From positions 124,001 to 188,000 of the forward strand of contig NZ_CP080269.1 of NCBI RefSeq assembly GCF_019431355.1: a stretch of DNA of 64,000 nucleotides. Direction: 5' to 3'. This stretch comes from Paenibacillus sp. R14(2021) (GTDB lineage Bacteria; Bacillota; Bacilli; Paenibacillales; Paenibacillaceae). Shown one piece after another: positions 15,477-24,722 of the stretch (position 1 is its first letter; each line of letters begins with the position of its first letter). A program made the position numbers and the translations under genes. Under the pieces are notes generated by a model. The model did no database searches. It was given only the letters and a program-made list of their open reading frames with translations, and was not told the DNA's origin.

Positions 15477-16496
15477 TTAAATGGCGCGATGCTTTTTGAG
15501 GGCGAGGACGTTGAGCAGCGCGAAGACGGCGGAGAAGCCGACCAGAACGTATACATCTGTCTGGATACTACTCCAGCCCTCGCCTCGAATCATCACGCCG
15601 CGCATGGCGTCCGCGCCGTAATAGAGCGGCATGATGCGGCTTAGCTGCTGCAGCCATGGCGCCATCGTGTCCAAATTGAACAGGCCGGAGAAGAAGACCT
15701 GCGGAACAACGACGAGCGGGATGAATTGAATGATTTGAAATTCATTGCTGGCAAAGGAAGAGAGCAGCGTACCCAAGGTCAGCGCCGTAAGCGATAGCAG
15801 CAGGTTCATCAGCAGCACATACCAGATGGAGCCATCCATATAGAGTCCCAGCACGCTGATGGAGAACCACGCAATGAGCGCGGCTTGCAGCAGGGTGAAC
15901 AAGCCGAATCCGGACAGATACCCTAGCACTACCTCAGCTCTGCGAATGGGCGTGGCGAGCAGCCGCTCCAGCGTGCCGCTTGTGCGTTCTCTCAGGAACG
16001 AGACACCGGCCAGCATGAAGACAAAGAAGAAAGAGAAGAAGCCGATCAGGACGGGACCGAAGGAATCGAAGGCTGCCATATCTTCCGTGCCGTGCAAATA
16101 GGCGATTTCGGGCTGAATGCCGGACGATTCCGCGCTCATCGTGCGCTGCAGCAGCAGCAGAACCAGCTTGTTCACGGAAGGATCGCTGCCTTCCAGCTCG
16201 ATGGATGGCTTGCCGCCGGCAAATGATAGAACCGCATCCAAGTCTCTGTCCTTCAGTGCTTGTTCGGCGGAAATCGAATCTGGGTAGGCGGTGACGACAG
16301 CTTCCGTTTTGTCCAACCGTTCCACGATGGCGGCCGGCGCTTGAACGACGCCGATATCGGGCTGGACGGGGTTGCCGTTGAATACCAGCTTCATCAGACC
16401 GAGAATAAGCAGCGGCGCGAGGAACAAGAGGGCGAGCGTCCGTTTGTCGCGGACAAACTGGCGGATAATGCGAATGGCGAGTGCGCGGATTCTCAT
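15477..16496 (-). CDS. ABC-2 type exporter permease
   Basis: A 339-aa permease with one N-terminal helix (LALLFLAPLLILGLMKLVF), a large extracellular domain at about residues 55-175 and five helices at the C-terminal end. The pattern FLRERTSGTLERLLATPI is the hallmark of ABC-2 drug/antibiotic export permeases. ATG 16496 overlaps the ATPase stop as ATGA, which argues for translational coupling and against the longer ORF. Partner: the ATPase at 16493-17248. Confidence 0.9.
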   Translation of the reverse strand: MRIRALAIRIIRQFVRDKRTLALLFLAPLLILGLMKLVFNGNPVQPDIGVVQAPAAIVERLDKTEAVVTAYPDSISAEQALKDRDLDAVLSFAGGKPSIELEGSDPSVNKLVLLLLQRTMSAESSGIQPEIAYLHGTEDMAAFDSFGPVLIGFFSFFFVFMLAGVSFLRERTSGTLERLLATPIRRAEVVLGYLSGFGLFTLLQAALIAWFSISVLGLYMDGSIWYVLLMNLLLSLTALTLGTLLSSFASNEFQIIQFIPLVVVPQVFFSGLFNLDTMAPWLQQLSRIMPLYYGADAMRGVMIRGEGWSSIQTDVYVLVGFSAVFALLNVLALKKHRAI

Positions 16497-17248
16497 GCGC
16501 CGGCACCTCCCCCGAGTGCGATGAACGCTTCCTCGATTGTTGCGCTGCCGCTCTCTGCCTTGATCGCTTCCGGAGAACCCAGCGCGGTCAGCTTGCCGCC
16601 TCGGATCAGGCCAAGGCGGTCGCATTTATCCGCTTCGTCCATGACATGCGTTGTCAGGATGATCGTCGTGCCGCGTCTGCGCATCTCGCCGAGCTCCTGC
16701 CAGATCGATTTCCGCAGGACGGGATCGATGCCGACGGTCGGCTCATCCAGCACGAGCAGCTCCGGCTCATGCAGCAGCGAGATTGCGAGCGATAACCGCC
16801 TTTTCATGCCGCCGGAGTAGGCGGAGACGGCTTTGTTCAGATGATCTTCCAAATCGACGACGGCCATCGAAAATTGGATGCGCTGCTGCATATGCACGCC
16901 CTTCAGGCCGTACAAGGCCGCGAAGAACATCAGGTTCTCCTTGGCCGTAAGCTCGTTGTACAGCGCGTCGGACTGTGCCATGTACCCGAACCGCTGCAGC
17001 ATAGCCAGCTTTGGCATGGGTTCGCCCAGCATGAAGACCGAGCCTTGGTCGGCCTTGTCGATGCCGGTAATCAGCTTGATTAGCGTCGTCTTGCCGGAGC
17101 CCGAGGGACCAAGCAGACCGAACAGCTCGCCGCGTTCCACCTTCAGTGTAATGGCTTCGAGCACGGTGCGGCTCCCGAAACAGCGGGTTACGCCGCGTAC
17201 ATCAACCGCCGGAGCGGCATCGGAAGAAGAAGAAGAGCATGAATGCAT
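16493..17248 (-). CDS. ABC exporter ATP-binding protein
   Basis: A 251-aa ATPase of the drug/antibiotic exporter type. Walker A is GPSGSGKTT, the signature is YSGGMKRRLSLA, Walker B is LLVLDEPTVGID, and the H-loop is TTHVMDEADKC. It energises the permease whose start overlaps its stop. I chose ATG 17248, which has AAGGA nine bases upstream; a longer frame from 17281 would begin inside an operator palindrome. A serine run near the N-terminus is unusual. First gene of the ATPase-permease-TetR operon. Confidence 0.92.
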   Translation of the reverse strand: MHSCSSSSSDAAPAVDVRGVTRCFGSRTVLEAITLKVERGELFGLLGPSGSGKTTLIKLITGIDKADQGSVFMLGEPMPKLAMLQRFGYMAQSDALYNELTAKENLMFFAALYGLKGVHMQQRIQFSMAVVDLEDHLNKAVSAYSGGMKRRLSLAISLLHEPELLVLDEPTVGIDPVLRKSIWQELGEMRRRGTTIILTTHVMDEADKCDRLGLIRGGKLTALGSPEAIKAESGSATIEEAFIALGGGAGA

Positions 17249-17270
17249 CGGGTCACATCCTTCATAGAAA

Positions 17271-17284
17271 TGAGTGATCACTCA
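17271..17284. promoter_or_regulatory. Operator-like palindrome 1
   Basis: TGAGTGATCACTCA is a perfect 14-bp palindrome 23 bp upstream of the ABC ATPase start. Its form is that of TetR-family operators, and a TetR gene is in the same operon. Confidence 0.75.
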
Positions 17285-17320
17285 CTGCAATCATACGACA
17301 GATGGGATTATTTTGTATAG

Positions 17321-17334
17321 TGAGTAATCACTCA
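17321..17334. promoter_or_regulatory. Operator-like palindrome 2
   Basis: TGAGTAATCACTCA differs from the first palindrome at one base and lies exactly 50 bp from it. The pair brackets the presumed promoter region of the ABC-TetR operon. Confidence 0.75.
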
Positions 17335-17358
17335 TTATTATGCAAGAACAAGCCTGTT

Positions 17359-18465
17359 TTATGAAGAAGAGGCTTGAGGCTGCTTCTTGCCGCGAATTAA
17401 ATCGACCGCGCACACCACGATGAACGGGACGACGATACAAATAAAGCCCCATAAAGGATGAATGGTGCTGACCTCGTAAGACCATTTGGCATCCCCGCTC
17501 ATCAATGCCGATATGGACACGCAAGCCATTAGCAGTGCAATCGGGAAGATCAGCATGCGGTCTTCTTTTAGCCCCAGCAGATGGGCGCAGGTTTGATGCG
17601 CGGTGAACAGCACGATCGTCGTTTTCATGAAGGATGCGACGACCAGGGAATAGCCGATGAGTGCCTCGATGCGCTGAAAGACATCGATAATGTCCACGGT
17701 GCGTGCAACCTCGAAGAGCGAATATTTGCGTTCGCCCGCCAGAGGGCCGAATACCATAATGGTCACAACGGTCGTTAGGGCCAATGAAATCGCGGTGAAT
17801 AAGACCGCTTGTATGACCTTGAACGTAAACCTGCTTCCGAACGAGGGAATGAAGGGGAAGATCATCGTGAATAGAATGATTTCTCCGAACGGGAAGCCGT
17901 ATGAGAAATAAATGCCGTGAAGCAGAGGTTTTGGTCCGTCCGGCATTAGCGGCAGCAGGTTGCCGATATCGTAGTTTTTGTAGGACATGAGTGTGATGAG
18001 CAGCACGAAGAACATGACGTTGCCCATGAGAATCGGGAACAAGCCGGTTACTTTGTCGATGCCCGCGCGAACAGAGAGCGCCACCACCATGAAGGTGAGG
18101 AATATAAACCAGTAGGACGGTGTATTGCGCATCATGGAGCTTTTCAGGAACATGGCGATATCGAGGACGATCGCGGCCCCCATATGGAGCTGGAAAAAGA
18201 GAAAGGGCAGACCAAGCACGATCGTAATCGGCGTGCCGACAATTGAACGGCTGTACTGCATGTAGCTGAGCCCGGGATGCCGCTTGGCCATCCAGATGAC
18301 GGGAAGTATCGTCAGGATGCCGAGACATGCAGAGATCATAATGCTGATCCAAGCTAAGTTTCCTGCAAAGCTGATAATGGGGCTTGGTATATTAATGATG
18401 GAAGAGCTCGTCATAAAGACGAACAAGAGCAGCGCTGCCTGATTGGCGGTAATCTTGTACTGCAA
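17359..18465 (-). CDS. Spore germination protein GerB type (GerAB/ArcD/ProY family)
   Basis: The B subunit of a germinant receptor, an amino-acid-permease-like protein with about 10 helices and 368 residues, the usual length. The start MQYKITANQAALLLFVFMTS is typical of the family. It would sit in the inner spore membrane and bind or pass the germinant together with GerA and GerC. It is the last gene of the operon. A weak hairpin (AAGCCT/AGGCTT) overlaps the stop. Confidence 0.93.
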   Translation of the reverse strand: MQYKITANQAALLLFVFMTSSSIINIPSPIISFAGNLAWISIMISACLGILTILPVIWMAKRHPGLSYMQYSRSIVGTPITIVLGLPFLFFQLHMGAAIVLDIAMFLKSSMMRNTPSYWFIFLTFMVVALSVRAGIDKVTGLFPILMGNVMFFVLLITLMSYKNYDIGNLLPLMPDGPKPLLHGIYFSYGFPFGEIILFTMIFPFIPSFGSRFTFKVIQAVLFTAISLALTTVVTIMVFGPLAGERKYSLFEVARTVDIIDVFQRIEALIGYSLVVASFMKTTIVLFTAHQTCAHLLGLKEDRMLIFPIALLMACVSISALMSGDAKWSYEVSTIHPLWGFICIVVPFIVVCAVDLIRGKKQPQASSS

Positions 18466-18471
18466 CCTGTC

Positions 18472-18717
18472 TCATCCTTTCGTTGTTAACCATTTCACTA
18501 ACGAATCGGCGCCAGGACCTAATATCGCATTAGCGACGTCATAGAAGGTGTATAGCTTCAATCTGCCGTATATCGTGATGATATGGTAGACGCTCAGAAC
18601 AACCAACACGACGTAAATCAGCTTAATGCGGGTGGGTCTTGGCCCTTCCCGAACGCCGTCCTTATAATCAACCGCCATCATGGCGAACATGCTTACGAGC
18701 AAAACGACAACCAGCAT
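18472..18717 (-). CDS. Small membrane protein inside the ger operon, 81 aa
   Basis: Two hydrophobic helices (MLVVVLLVSMFAMMAVDY and IKLIYVVLVVLSVYHIITIY) are separated by a charged loop, and a soluble tail follows. It lies between gerC and gerB, with gaps of 14 and 6 bp, so it is cotranscribed. Small two-helix D subunits (GerKD/GerVB type) occur in several receptor operons and modulate receptor function; this protein fits by size and topology, but I cannot prove homology. Confidence 0.75.
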   Translation of the reverse strand: MLVVVLLVSMFAMMAVDYKDGVREGPRPTRIKLIYVVLVVLSVYHIITIYGRLKLYTFYDVANAILGPGADSLVKWLTTKG

Positions 18718-18731
18718 AATCTCACTTCCGC

Positions 18732-19937
18732 TTAATCCGATTTTGTCTCCAGCAAGGTCCTGCCTGCCGTCGTGCCATGCGTCATCAGCAGCGTATCGAC
18801 TTGGATGTCATATTCAATGGAAGCGAACTTTTCCGGCCAATCCTTCTCCCACTTCTTCCAAAGCTGCGGATGATGCTTGTAAATATCGTTGCCGATGCCG
18901 ATCAGATCGGCCTTATGATGCTTCAAATGAACCAAGGATTTCAGCATTTGTTTCTTGATGACATCGGATACCTTTGCGCCGAAGGCCTCTTCTTCCTCGG
19001 AGGTATTGATGACCGAGCAAGACAGCTCCGTTGCCGCGACCGAAGCGTTGATCTTGTAGCTCACCTTAATTTTATCGCCCTGCAGCTTGACCTGGCGATG
19101 TTCGTCGAAATGAAGGGTTTCCACAGATTCATTGAGCATGGTTCGGTCATGCTGCTCCTCGTCCGGCTTGATTTCCTTCGCCTCACATGGGACTTGAAGG
19201 ATGCCGTTCGTATATTGCTTCATGAGCATCAACAGGCCCTCCGTATCTGTACCAAGGAATGAATCGACGACGAGTCCGCCTTTGATGATGCTGAGGCCGG
19301 CTGCACTGGATTCCTTCCCTGTTCCTCTCGGGCTTCCGGCCAAATACGGGAGTGCGCCTACGCCGGATTGACTTCGAAGCTGCAGCGCAAGCTTAAGCAG
19401 ATTAGACTCTACCGTCTTTCCGCTGTTGCTGCTGGCCGAGCGCTCACTCAGATAATATTGCTGACTGATGGTGCTTTCGATGAAAGGCTTATGCTCGAAA
19501 TATGCTGAAGCGCTGCCCTTCGTGATGAAGACGGTGCTTGTCAGCCGCGGCTCGTTGTCCCGGTAGAACACGTCGAGCAGCTGGGGGATCGGGATTTTGT
19601 GGGCCAGCTTCTCACTGATCAAGATGACGCGCATATGGCTGAACTGCGCCTTGCGTCCAAGGTGGATTGTGATGTCGCGAAGCGCCTCGACGACCGAGCT
19701 GTCCCGCGTTCTCACATTAATATAGGGAAGGCCTGTTTTTCCCTTGGCGGCGACGGTTTGGGAAGGCTTATAGACCTGAAAGGTAACCAGGACTTCGTTC
19801 CGGCCCGCATCATCGAAGCCGATTCCCATGACGAATGCTTTTTCGGGCAATTCCGCGCGATCACCGCAGCCGGTCGTTCCTCCGCAGATTAAGAGGAGGC
19901 AGCAGGCCGCAGCAAGCAGCCTATGCAATGCGCCCAT
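18732..19937 (-). CDS. Spore germination lipoprotein, Ger(x)C family
   Basis: The C subunit of a germinant receptor: 401 aa with a lipoprotein signal ending TTGC (Cys about 24), then GDRAELPEKAFVMGIGFD, the conserved opening of mature GerC proteins. The C-terminal domain (near residues 250-390) contains the usual VIKKQMLKSLVHLKHHKAD helix. It is anchored by lipid to the outer face of the inner spore membrane. It follows gerA by 23 bp and has AAAGGCGG as ribosome binding site. Confidence 0.93.
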   Translation of the reverse strand: MGALHRLLAAACCLLLICGGTTGCGDRAELPEKAFVMGIGFDDAGRNEVLVTFQVYKPSQTVAAKGKTGLPYINVRTRDSSVVEALRDITIHLGRKAQFSHMRVILISEKLAHKIPIPQLLDVFYRDNEPRLTSTVFITKGSASAYFEHKPFIESTISQQYYLSERSASSNSGKTVESNLLKLALQLRSQSGVGALPYLAGSPRGTGKESSAAGLSIIKGGLVVDSFLGTDTEGLLMLMKQYTNGILQVPCEAKEIKPDEEQHDRTMLNESVETLHFDEHRQVKLQGDKIKVSYKINASVAATELSCSVINTSEEEEAFGAKVSDVIKKQMLKSLVHLKHHKADLIGIGNDIYKHHPQLWKKWEKDWPEKFASIEYDIQVDTLLMTHGTTAGRTLLETKSD

Positions 19938-19960
19938 CGGCTAGTCCGCCTTTCGTTCTG

Positions 19961-21442
19961 TTATGATTTGCCGCGCAGGGGAGAGCGGGACTGCTTGTCT
20001 TTCTTCATTAATCTCCTGAGCGGCTTGCGGTACACGGTTTCCTGCATTTCGCTCGGCGTCCAAGGCGCAAGCGGCGCCATATACGGAACGCCGAGCGATT
20101 TGAGCTGAATCAAGTGGATCCAAATCAGCAGGCAGCCGATCATAAATCCGAACACGCCAAGCATGGCGGACAAGATCATGAGCGGAAGCTGCAGCAGCCT
20201 GAGCGCAATCGCGAGATTGTACTGCGGCAGCGCGAAGGAGGCGATGCCCGTGAGAGCGATGATGACGACCATGATCGGCGACGCGATGCCTGCGCTGATC
20301 GCAGCTTCGCCAACGACGAGCGCGCCGACGATGCTGACTGCGGATCCGACGGGACGCGGCAGGCGTATACCGGCCTCGCGCAGCACTTCGAAGATAAAGA
20401 CCATAATGATCGCCTCTGCAAAGGCTGGGAAAGGAATGCCTTCCCTGGAATCGATAATCGCAAGCAGCAATACGGTCGGGATCAGCTCCGTATGGAAGGT
20501 GGAGATCGCGATATAGAGACTCGGCAGCCCGAGGGCGATCAGGAACGCGAATAAACGCAGGAGGCGGATGCAATTGGCGATAATCGTACGCTGGTAGAAA
20601 TCCTCGCTTGATTGCAGCAGTTCGAAGAAGGTCGCCGGGCAGATGAGGACGCTGCCCGTCCCTTCGACAAGCACGACGATTTTACCGCTCAGCATTGCTG
20701 CCGCCGCCACGTCCGTTCTCTCAGTGTAGCGATATTGCGGGAAGGGGCTCCATGTCCGCTCCTCCAAGAAATCCTCCACATAGCTGGTTTCTAGAATATC
20801 GCTGTCGGGCAGCTTGCTGATTCGGTCGACGAACGCGGCCAGCACCTCGGGCTTGACCGCGCCGTCGACATAACCGAACGCAAGCGTCGTGCGCGCGCGT
20901 CCGCCGGTTTTTATTAAATGAAATTTCACCGAGGCGCTCTGGATGCGCGTGCGGATCATGCCGATGTTCTTCTTCAAATTCTCGATGGTGGACTCCCGCG
21001 GTCCCTGTACCACAGGCTCCGTAACGGGCTCGTTCACCTGCCTGGTCTCAAACCTGCCGGTCCGGTAGCAGATGGCCTGATTCCAGCCGTCGATAAAAAT
21101 AACCAAGCAGCCGCTTAGCAGAAACTGCTCCGCCTGCTCCATCGTTTCGATGAGAAAGGCGGATTCCTGCGACGTTACATGATGGCTGAAGCACGTAATG
21201 ATCATTTCTAAGGTGACCTCGGTGCCGGCTCCCAGCTTGTGCGTAATGAGATCCTGGAGCGTTTGCCGAAAATAATTGGTTCGTTTATCGAGAACGAGCG
21301 TATCGAAATAGATCGACAGCGCCTTATTCCCCAGCTTAGGCCCATAACTCCAGCGATACATCGTGAGATCCGAGCAATGCTCAAATCGGGATTGGATAAC
21401 AGCGAAGTTAGTCTCCATCTCTGAAAAAATCGGTATGGACAT
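19961..21442 (-). CDS. Spore germination protein GerA type
   Basis: The A subunit of a germinant receptor. A soluble N-terminal region of about 270 residues includes SASVKFHLIKTGGRART and YRYTERTDVAAAAMLSG-like segments; it is followed by four to five membrane helices (LLRLFAFLIALGLPSLYIAI onward) with the conserved PFPAFAEAIIM. I chose ATG 21442 (MSIPIFSEME), preceded by GGAAAGGAAGG, giving 493 aa. An ATG at 21508 is in frame but has a poor site. First gene of the operon gerA-gerC-small-gerB. The 190 bases up to the divergent RND gene hold no other gene. Confidence 0.93.
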   Translation of the reverse strand: MSIPIFSEMETNFAVIQSRFEHCSDLTMYRWSYGPKLGNKALSIYFDTLVLDKRTNYFRQTLQDLITHKLGAGTEVTLEMIITCFSHHVTSQESAFLIETMEQAEQFLLSGCLVIFIDGWNQAICYRTGRFETRQVNEPVTEPVVQGPRESTIENLKKNIGMIRTRIQSASVKFHLIKTGGRARTTLAFGYVDGAVKPEVLAAFVDRISKLPDSDILETSYVEDFLEERTWSPFPQYRYTERTDVAAAAMLSGKIVVLVEGTGSVLICPATFFELLQSSEDFYQRTIIANCIRLLRLFAFLIALGLPSLYIAISTFHTELIPTVLLLAIIDSREGIPFPAFAEAIIMVFIFEVLREAGIRLPRPVGSAVSIVGALVVGEAAISAGIASPIMVVIIALTGIASFALPQYNLAIALRLLQLPLMILSAMLGVFGFMIGCLLIWIHLIQLKSLGVPYMAPLAPWTPSEMQETVYRKPLRRLMKKDKQSRSPLRGKS

Positions 21443-21571
21443 CTGATACCTTCCTTTCCAGTATTCGCTTGTTTCTAAGGCTTCCAATTCCACCCTTTTT
21501 TTATGCATGGGGATCGCGGGACGCAGTTCGGCATCCGTCTTAGGTCGGGGGTAAAGACTGGTCTAGAGACG

Positions 21572-21593
21572 TTTTCCGCTTCTTTTCGGAAAA
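21572..21593 (+). promoter_or_regulatory. Hairpin in the leader of the RND gene
   Basis: TTTTCCG and CGGAAAA are complementary around an 8-nt loop, 38 bp upstream of the TTG start. No T-run follows, so a regulatory or mRNA-stabilising role is more likely than termination. Uncertain. Confidence 0.3.
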
Positions 21594-21630
21594 GGTAGAC
21601 TTTAACAAGGAGTTCTGAGGAGAACCATAG

Positions 21631-24600
21631 TTGAAGGGAGCAAACGAAGGAATGCAGTGGATGACGAAATGGGCTTTCAATAATAAAGCCGCAATGAAGC
21701 TTGTTGTGCTTATGGCACTGGCGATGGGGGTTGTCAGCTATTTCCGGCTGCCGATGGAGTTTCTGCCCGAAGCCGATAATCCGATGGTTACGATTGCAGC
21801 GATCGGACCCGGCTACGACGCCAAGTCAATGGAAACGGAAGTCACCTCGAAGCTGGAGGACGCCGTGCAGTTCGTGAAAGGCAAGAGCTTAATGACTTCA
21901 TCATCCGGCAACGGGTTTTCCAAAATCGATCTAGCGTTCGATTCCAAGACGAACATGAAGGAAGCGAAAGCCGAGGTTGAGACGGCTATTCGTGCCGTGC
22001 AGCTGCCGGCGCGGGTGATGACGCCTTATGTGGTGCAGTTCAACACGTCGATGATTCCAATCTCTTGGGTATCGATCGGGCTTGACGGCGTGAAGGAAAG
22101 CGATCGGGAGAAGACAGAGAAGGATCTGGTCAATGCGTTCAAATCAATCGACGGCGCCGGCGAAGTGTCGCTGGGCGGCAAGTCGACGCCGAGCATCTCG
22201 GTTATTCCCGATATGTCCAAACTGTCGGCGAAGGGCGTGCCTTTCCAAGCGTTGATGGGTGTCCTGCAGGGCCGCGGCACGGCAGCCTCAATCGGAGAGA
22301 AAACGATCGACGGCGCCTCCGGCAACATTAACGTCGAAGCGAATATCAGCGATATCGATACACTTCGCAAGCTGCCTGTCGCACAAGGAGTTACGCTTGG
22401 CGATGTAGCGGATGTGAAGCTGGCGCAGCAACAGGAAAGCATCAGCAGCCTGGGCGGCAAGAATGTACTCATGCTGACAATCTCGAAGACGGCTAACGCG
22501 AACGCGGTTAAGGTCGGAGACGAAGTGCAGAGCACGGTCGACCGTCTGAGCAAATCGTATAAAGGCGTCGAAATCAAAGTGCTCTCAAGCACGTCCGAGC
22601 AGGTTGTGCATTCCGTGAACTCCATGCTCCGCGAAGTATTGATGGGCGCCTTGTTCGCAACAGTCGTCATTCTGCTGTTCATGCGCAATATTCGGGCGAC
22701 GCTGGTAACCATCGTATCCATACCGCTGTCGCTTGGCATTACGCTCTATTTGCTGCAAGTGTCCGGCGTCACGCTGAACATTATCACACTGGGCGGTGTA
22801 GCGGTCGCCGTCGGCCGTCTCGTGGATGACAGCATCGTGGTCATCGAGAATATTTACCGCCGCCTGCAGAAAGAATCGTTCTCCGTCCAGCTCATTATGG
22901 ACGCGACGAAGGAAGTGGCGACAGCCATCACGTCTTCCACGCTGGTAACCGTAGCGGTGTTCCTGCCGATGGGCCTGCTGCGCGGCTCCTTGCAGGCGTT
23001 CCTGCTGCCATTCGCGCTCACGGTGACGTATTCGCTGCTTTCATCCCTGCTGGTCGCATTGACCGTTGTGCCGATTCTCAGCGCGGTGCTTCTGCGCAAT
23101 ACGAAGATGAAGGAGCACGAAGGCTCCAAGCGTTTCGCGAATTTCCTCGGCTGGTGCTTGAAATTTAAATGGGTGCCGCTCGTTGTGGCGGTCTTGCTTC
23201 TGGTCGGTTCCGTCGGCGCATACATGGCTATGCCGAAGGGCGCGATTGATTCCTCCAATGCCGCCAACCTGTCGGTGACGCTGGAATACCCGAGTGAAAC
23301 GCCGATCGACAAGGTCGTTGAAGCGGGACGCCGTCTGGAAGCAACGCTTGACAAACGGAGCGATATCGATTGGGTGCTGATGCAGAACGGCAACAGCTCC
23401 GACGGCGCAAAATACGGCGAAGTATCCTCGCCGACGCTCGTTACGTATCTCGTGGACATGAAAGACGGCGCTGACGCAGAGAAGCTGATCGCGGACGTGA
23501 AAGCGCAGCGTGCCAATTTCCCTGGCGCGGATCTGAATGCCGGCGTGATGGATTTTGCAAGCAGCTCAAGCGGCACGCAGGTGCTCGTCGACGTCACGGG
23601 CAATGATTTGGATGCGATCGCCAAAGGCGCGGACGATATCGTAGCCGCTATTAAACCGATCAAAGACGTGCTGAAGGTCAAGACGAATCAAGAGCAGAAG
23701 AAGCCTGTCTATACGTTCGAGCTGGATCCAACGAAATCAAGCGGCCAAGAAATCGCCTCGCAGCTGCAAGGCTTGCTGAATCCGATCCCGCTCGGTTCAA
23801 TCGCGATCGACAACCGTCAGACGAGCGTCATTCTGCAGCCTTCAGTCGATCCGAAATCGGAGAGCGAGCTGAACGCGCTGACGATCATGACGCCGCAGGG
23901 CCCGGCAGCCGTATCGTCCGTGGCCAAACTGGTGAAGAGCGAACAGGCGAGCGTATACTATCATAAAGACGGCAAGCCGTACGTCCGGGTCATTGCGGAT
24001 GTAGAGCCGAGCCAATTGTCCATCGTAGGCAAAGAAATTACGAAGAAAGTCAATGCCCTCAAGAAAGCGGAAGGCATCGCTTATACGGTCGGAGGCGCTT
24101 CGGCAGACCAGTCCTCCGACTTTGCGGATCTCGGTATAATCATGCTGGTCGCCATCGGGATCGTCTATCTGATCATGGTCGTCACGTTCAAGACGCTGCG
24201 CGCTCCGCTTGCGATTCTGTGCTCGCTGCCGCTGGCGGCAATCGGCGCCGTCGTCGGACTCATCGTCTCCAATGTGTCGCCGGATTTCACGGCCGTATTC
24301 GGCGCGCTGATGCTCGTCGGCATCGTGGTTACGAACGCGATCGTGCTCATCGACCGCGTCAAACAGAACGAGCAGCGGATGTCGATCCGCGAATCGCTCA
24401 TCGAAGCCGCGTCGACGCGTGCCCGTCCGATCCTGATGACGGCGATCGCAACCATCTCGGCTATGCTGCCGCTTGTATTCGGTTCGTCCGAGAGCGGAAG
24501 CATCGTATCGCAAAGCCTCGCCATCGTCGTGATCGGCGGCCTTGCCGCAGCGACGCTGCTGACACTGGTCATCGTGCCGTGTATCTATGAACTATTCTTC

Positions 24601-24654
24601 TTCCGCAAATCGAAACGCCAGCGCAGTGCCATCAACATGGAACACGCGGCCTAA
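21631..24654 (+). CDS. RND efflux transporter permease (SwrC/AcrB family)
   Basis: A 1007-aa, 12-helix proton-driven exporter with the RND repeat: helix 1, a large periplasm-type loop (residues about 45-330), helices 2-6, a second loop (about 545-830) and helices 8-12. Helix 4 has GRLVDDSIVVIENIYR, which holds the acidic proton-relay residues. Gram-positive relatives include SwrC/YerP of B. subtilis, involved in surfactin resistance and swarming. No adaptor protein gene is adjacent. TTG 21631 has GAGGAG eight bases upstream; ATG 21652 is a possible alternative. Confidence 0.93.
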   Translation: MKGANEGMQWMTKWAFNNKAAMKLVVLMALAMGVVSYFRLPMEFLPEADNPMVTIAAIGPGYDAKSMETEVTSKLEDAVQFVKGKSLMTSSSGNGFSKIDLAFDSKTNMKEAKAEVETAIRAVQLPARVMTPYVVQFNTSMIPISWVSIGLDGVKESDREKTEKDLVNAFKSIDGAGEVSLGGKSTPSISVIPDMSKLSAKGVPFQALMGVLQGRGTAASIGEKTIDGASGNINVEANISDIDTLRKLPVAQGVTLGDVADVKLAQQQESISSLGGKNVLMLTISKTANANAVKVGDEVQSTVDRLSKSYKGVEIKVLSSTSEQVVHSVNSMLREVLMGALFATVVILLFMRNIRATLVTIVSIPLSLGITLYLLQVSGVTLNIITLGGVAVAVGRLVDDSIVVIENIYRRLQKESFSVQLIMDATKEVATAITSSTLVTVAVFLPMGLLRGSLQAFLLPFALTVTYSLLSSLLVALTVVPILSAVLLRNTKMKEHEGSKRFANFLGWCLKFKWVPLVVAVLLLVGSVGAYMAMPKGAIDSSNAANLSVTLEYPSETPIDKVVEAGRRLEATLDKRSDIDWVLMQNGNSSDGAKYGEVSSPTLVTYLVDMKDGADAEKLIADVKAQRANFPGADLNAGVMDFASSSSGTQVLVDVTGNDLDAIAKGADDIVAAIKPIKDVLKVKTNQEQKKPVYTFELDPTKSSGQEIASQLQGLLNPIPLGSIAIDNRQTSVILQPSVDPKSESELNALTIMTPQGPAAVSSVAKLVKSEQASVYYHKDGKPYVRVIADVEPSQLSIVGKEITKKVNALKKAEGIAYTVGGASADQSSDFADLGIIMLVAIGIVYLIMVVTFKTLRAPLAILCSLPLAAIGAVVGLIVSNVSPDFTAVFGALMLVGIVVTNAIVLIDRVKQNEQRMSIRESLIEAASTRARPILMTAIATISAMLPLVFGSSESGSIVSQSLAIVVIGGLAAATLLTLVIVPCIYELFFFRKSKRQRSAINMEHAA

Positions 24655-24667
24655 TCGGTAAACAACG

Positions 24668-24702
24668 AAAGCCCTGACCCGTTCAACGGGTCAGGGCTTT
24701 AT
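24668..24702. terminator. Terminator between the RND gene and yktB
   Basis: AAAGCCCTGACCCGT pairs with ACGGGTCAGGGCTTT around a tiny loop. It serves the convergent genes on both sides. Confidence 0.85.
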
Positions 24703-24722
24703 GCTGCAGCGGGACAGCTGCC

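Noticed and set aside
17291-18352. 353-codon minus-strand frame
   Set aside because: Same strand as gerB but a shifted frame; composition rich in His and Arg, no ribosome binding site. The GerB frame is clearly the real one.
21443-21508. N-terminal extension of gerA to ATG 21508
   Set aside because: Poor ribosome binding site compared with GGAAAGGAAGG before ATG 21442.
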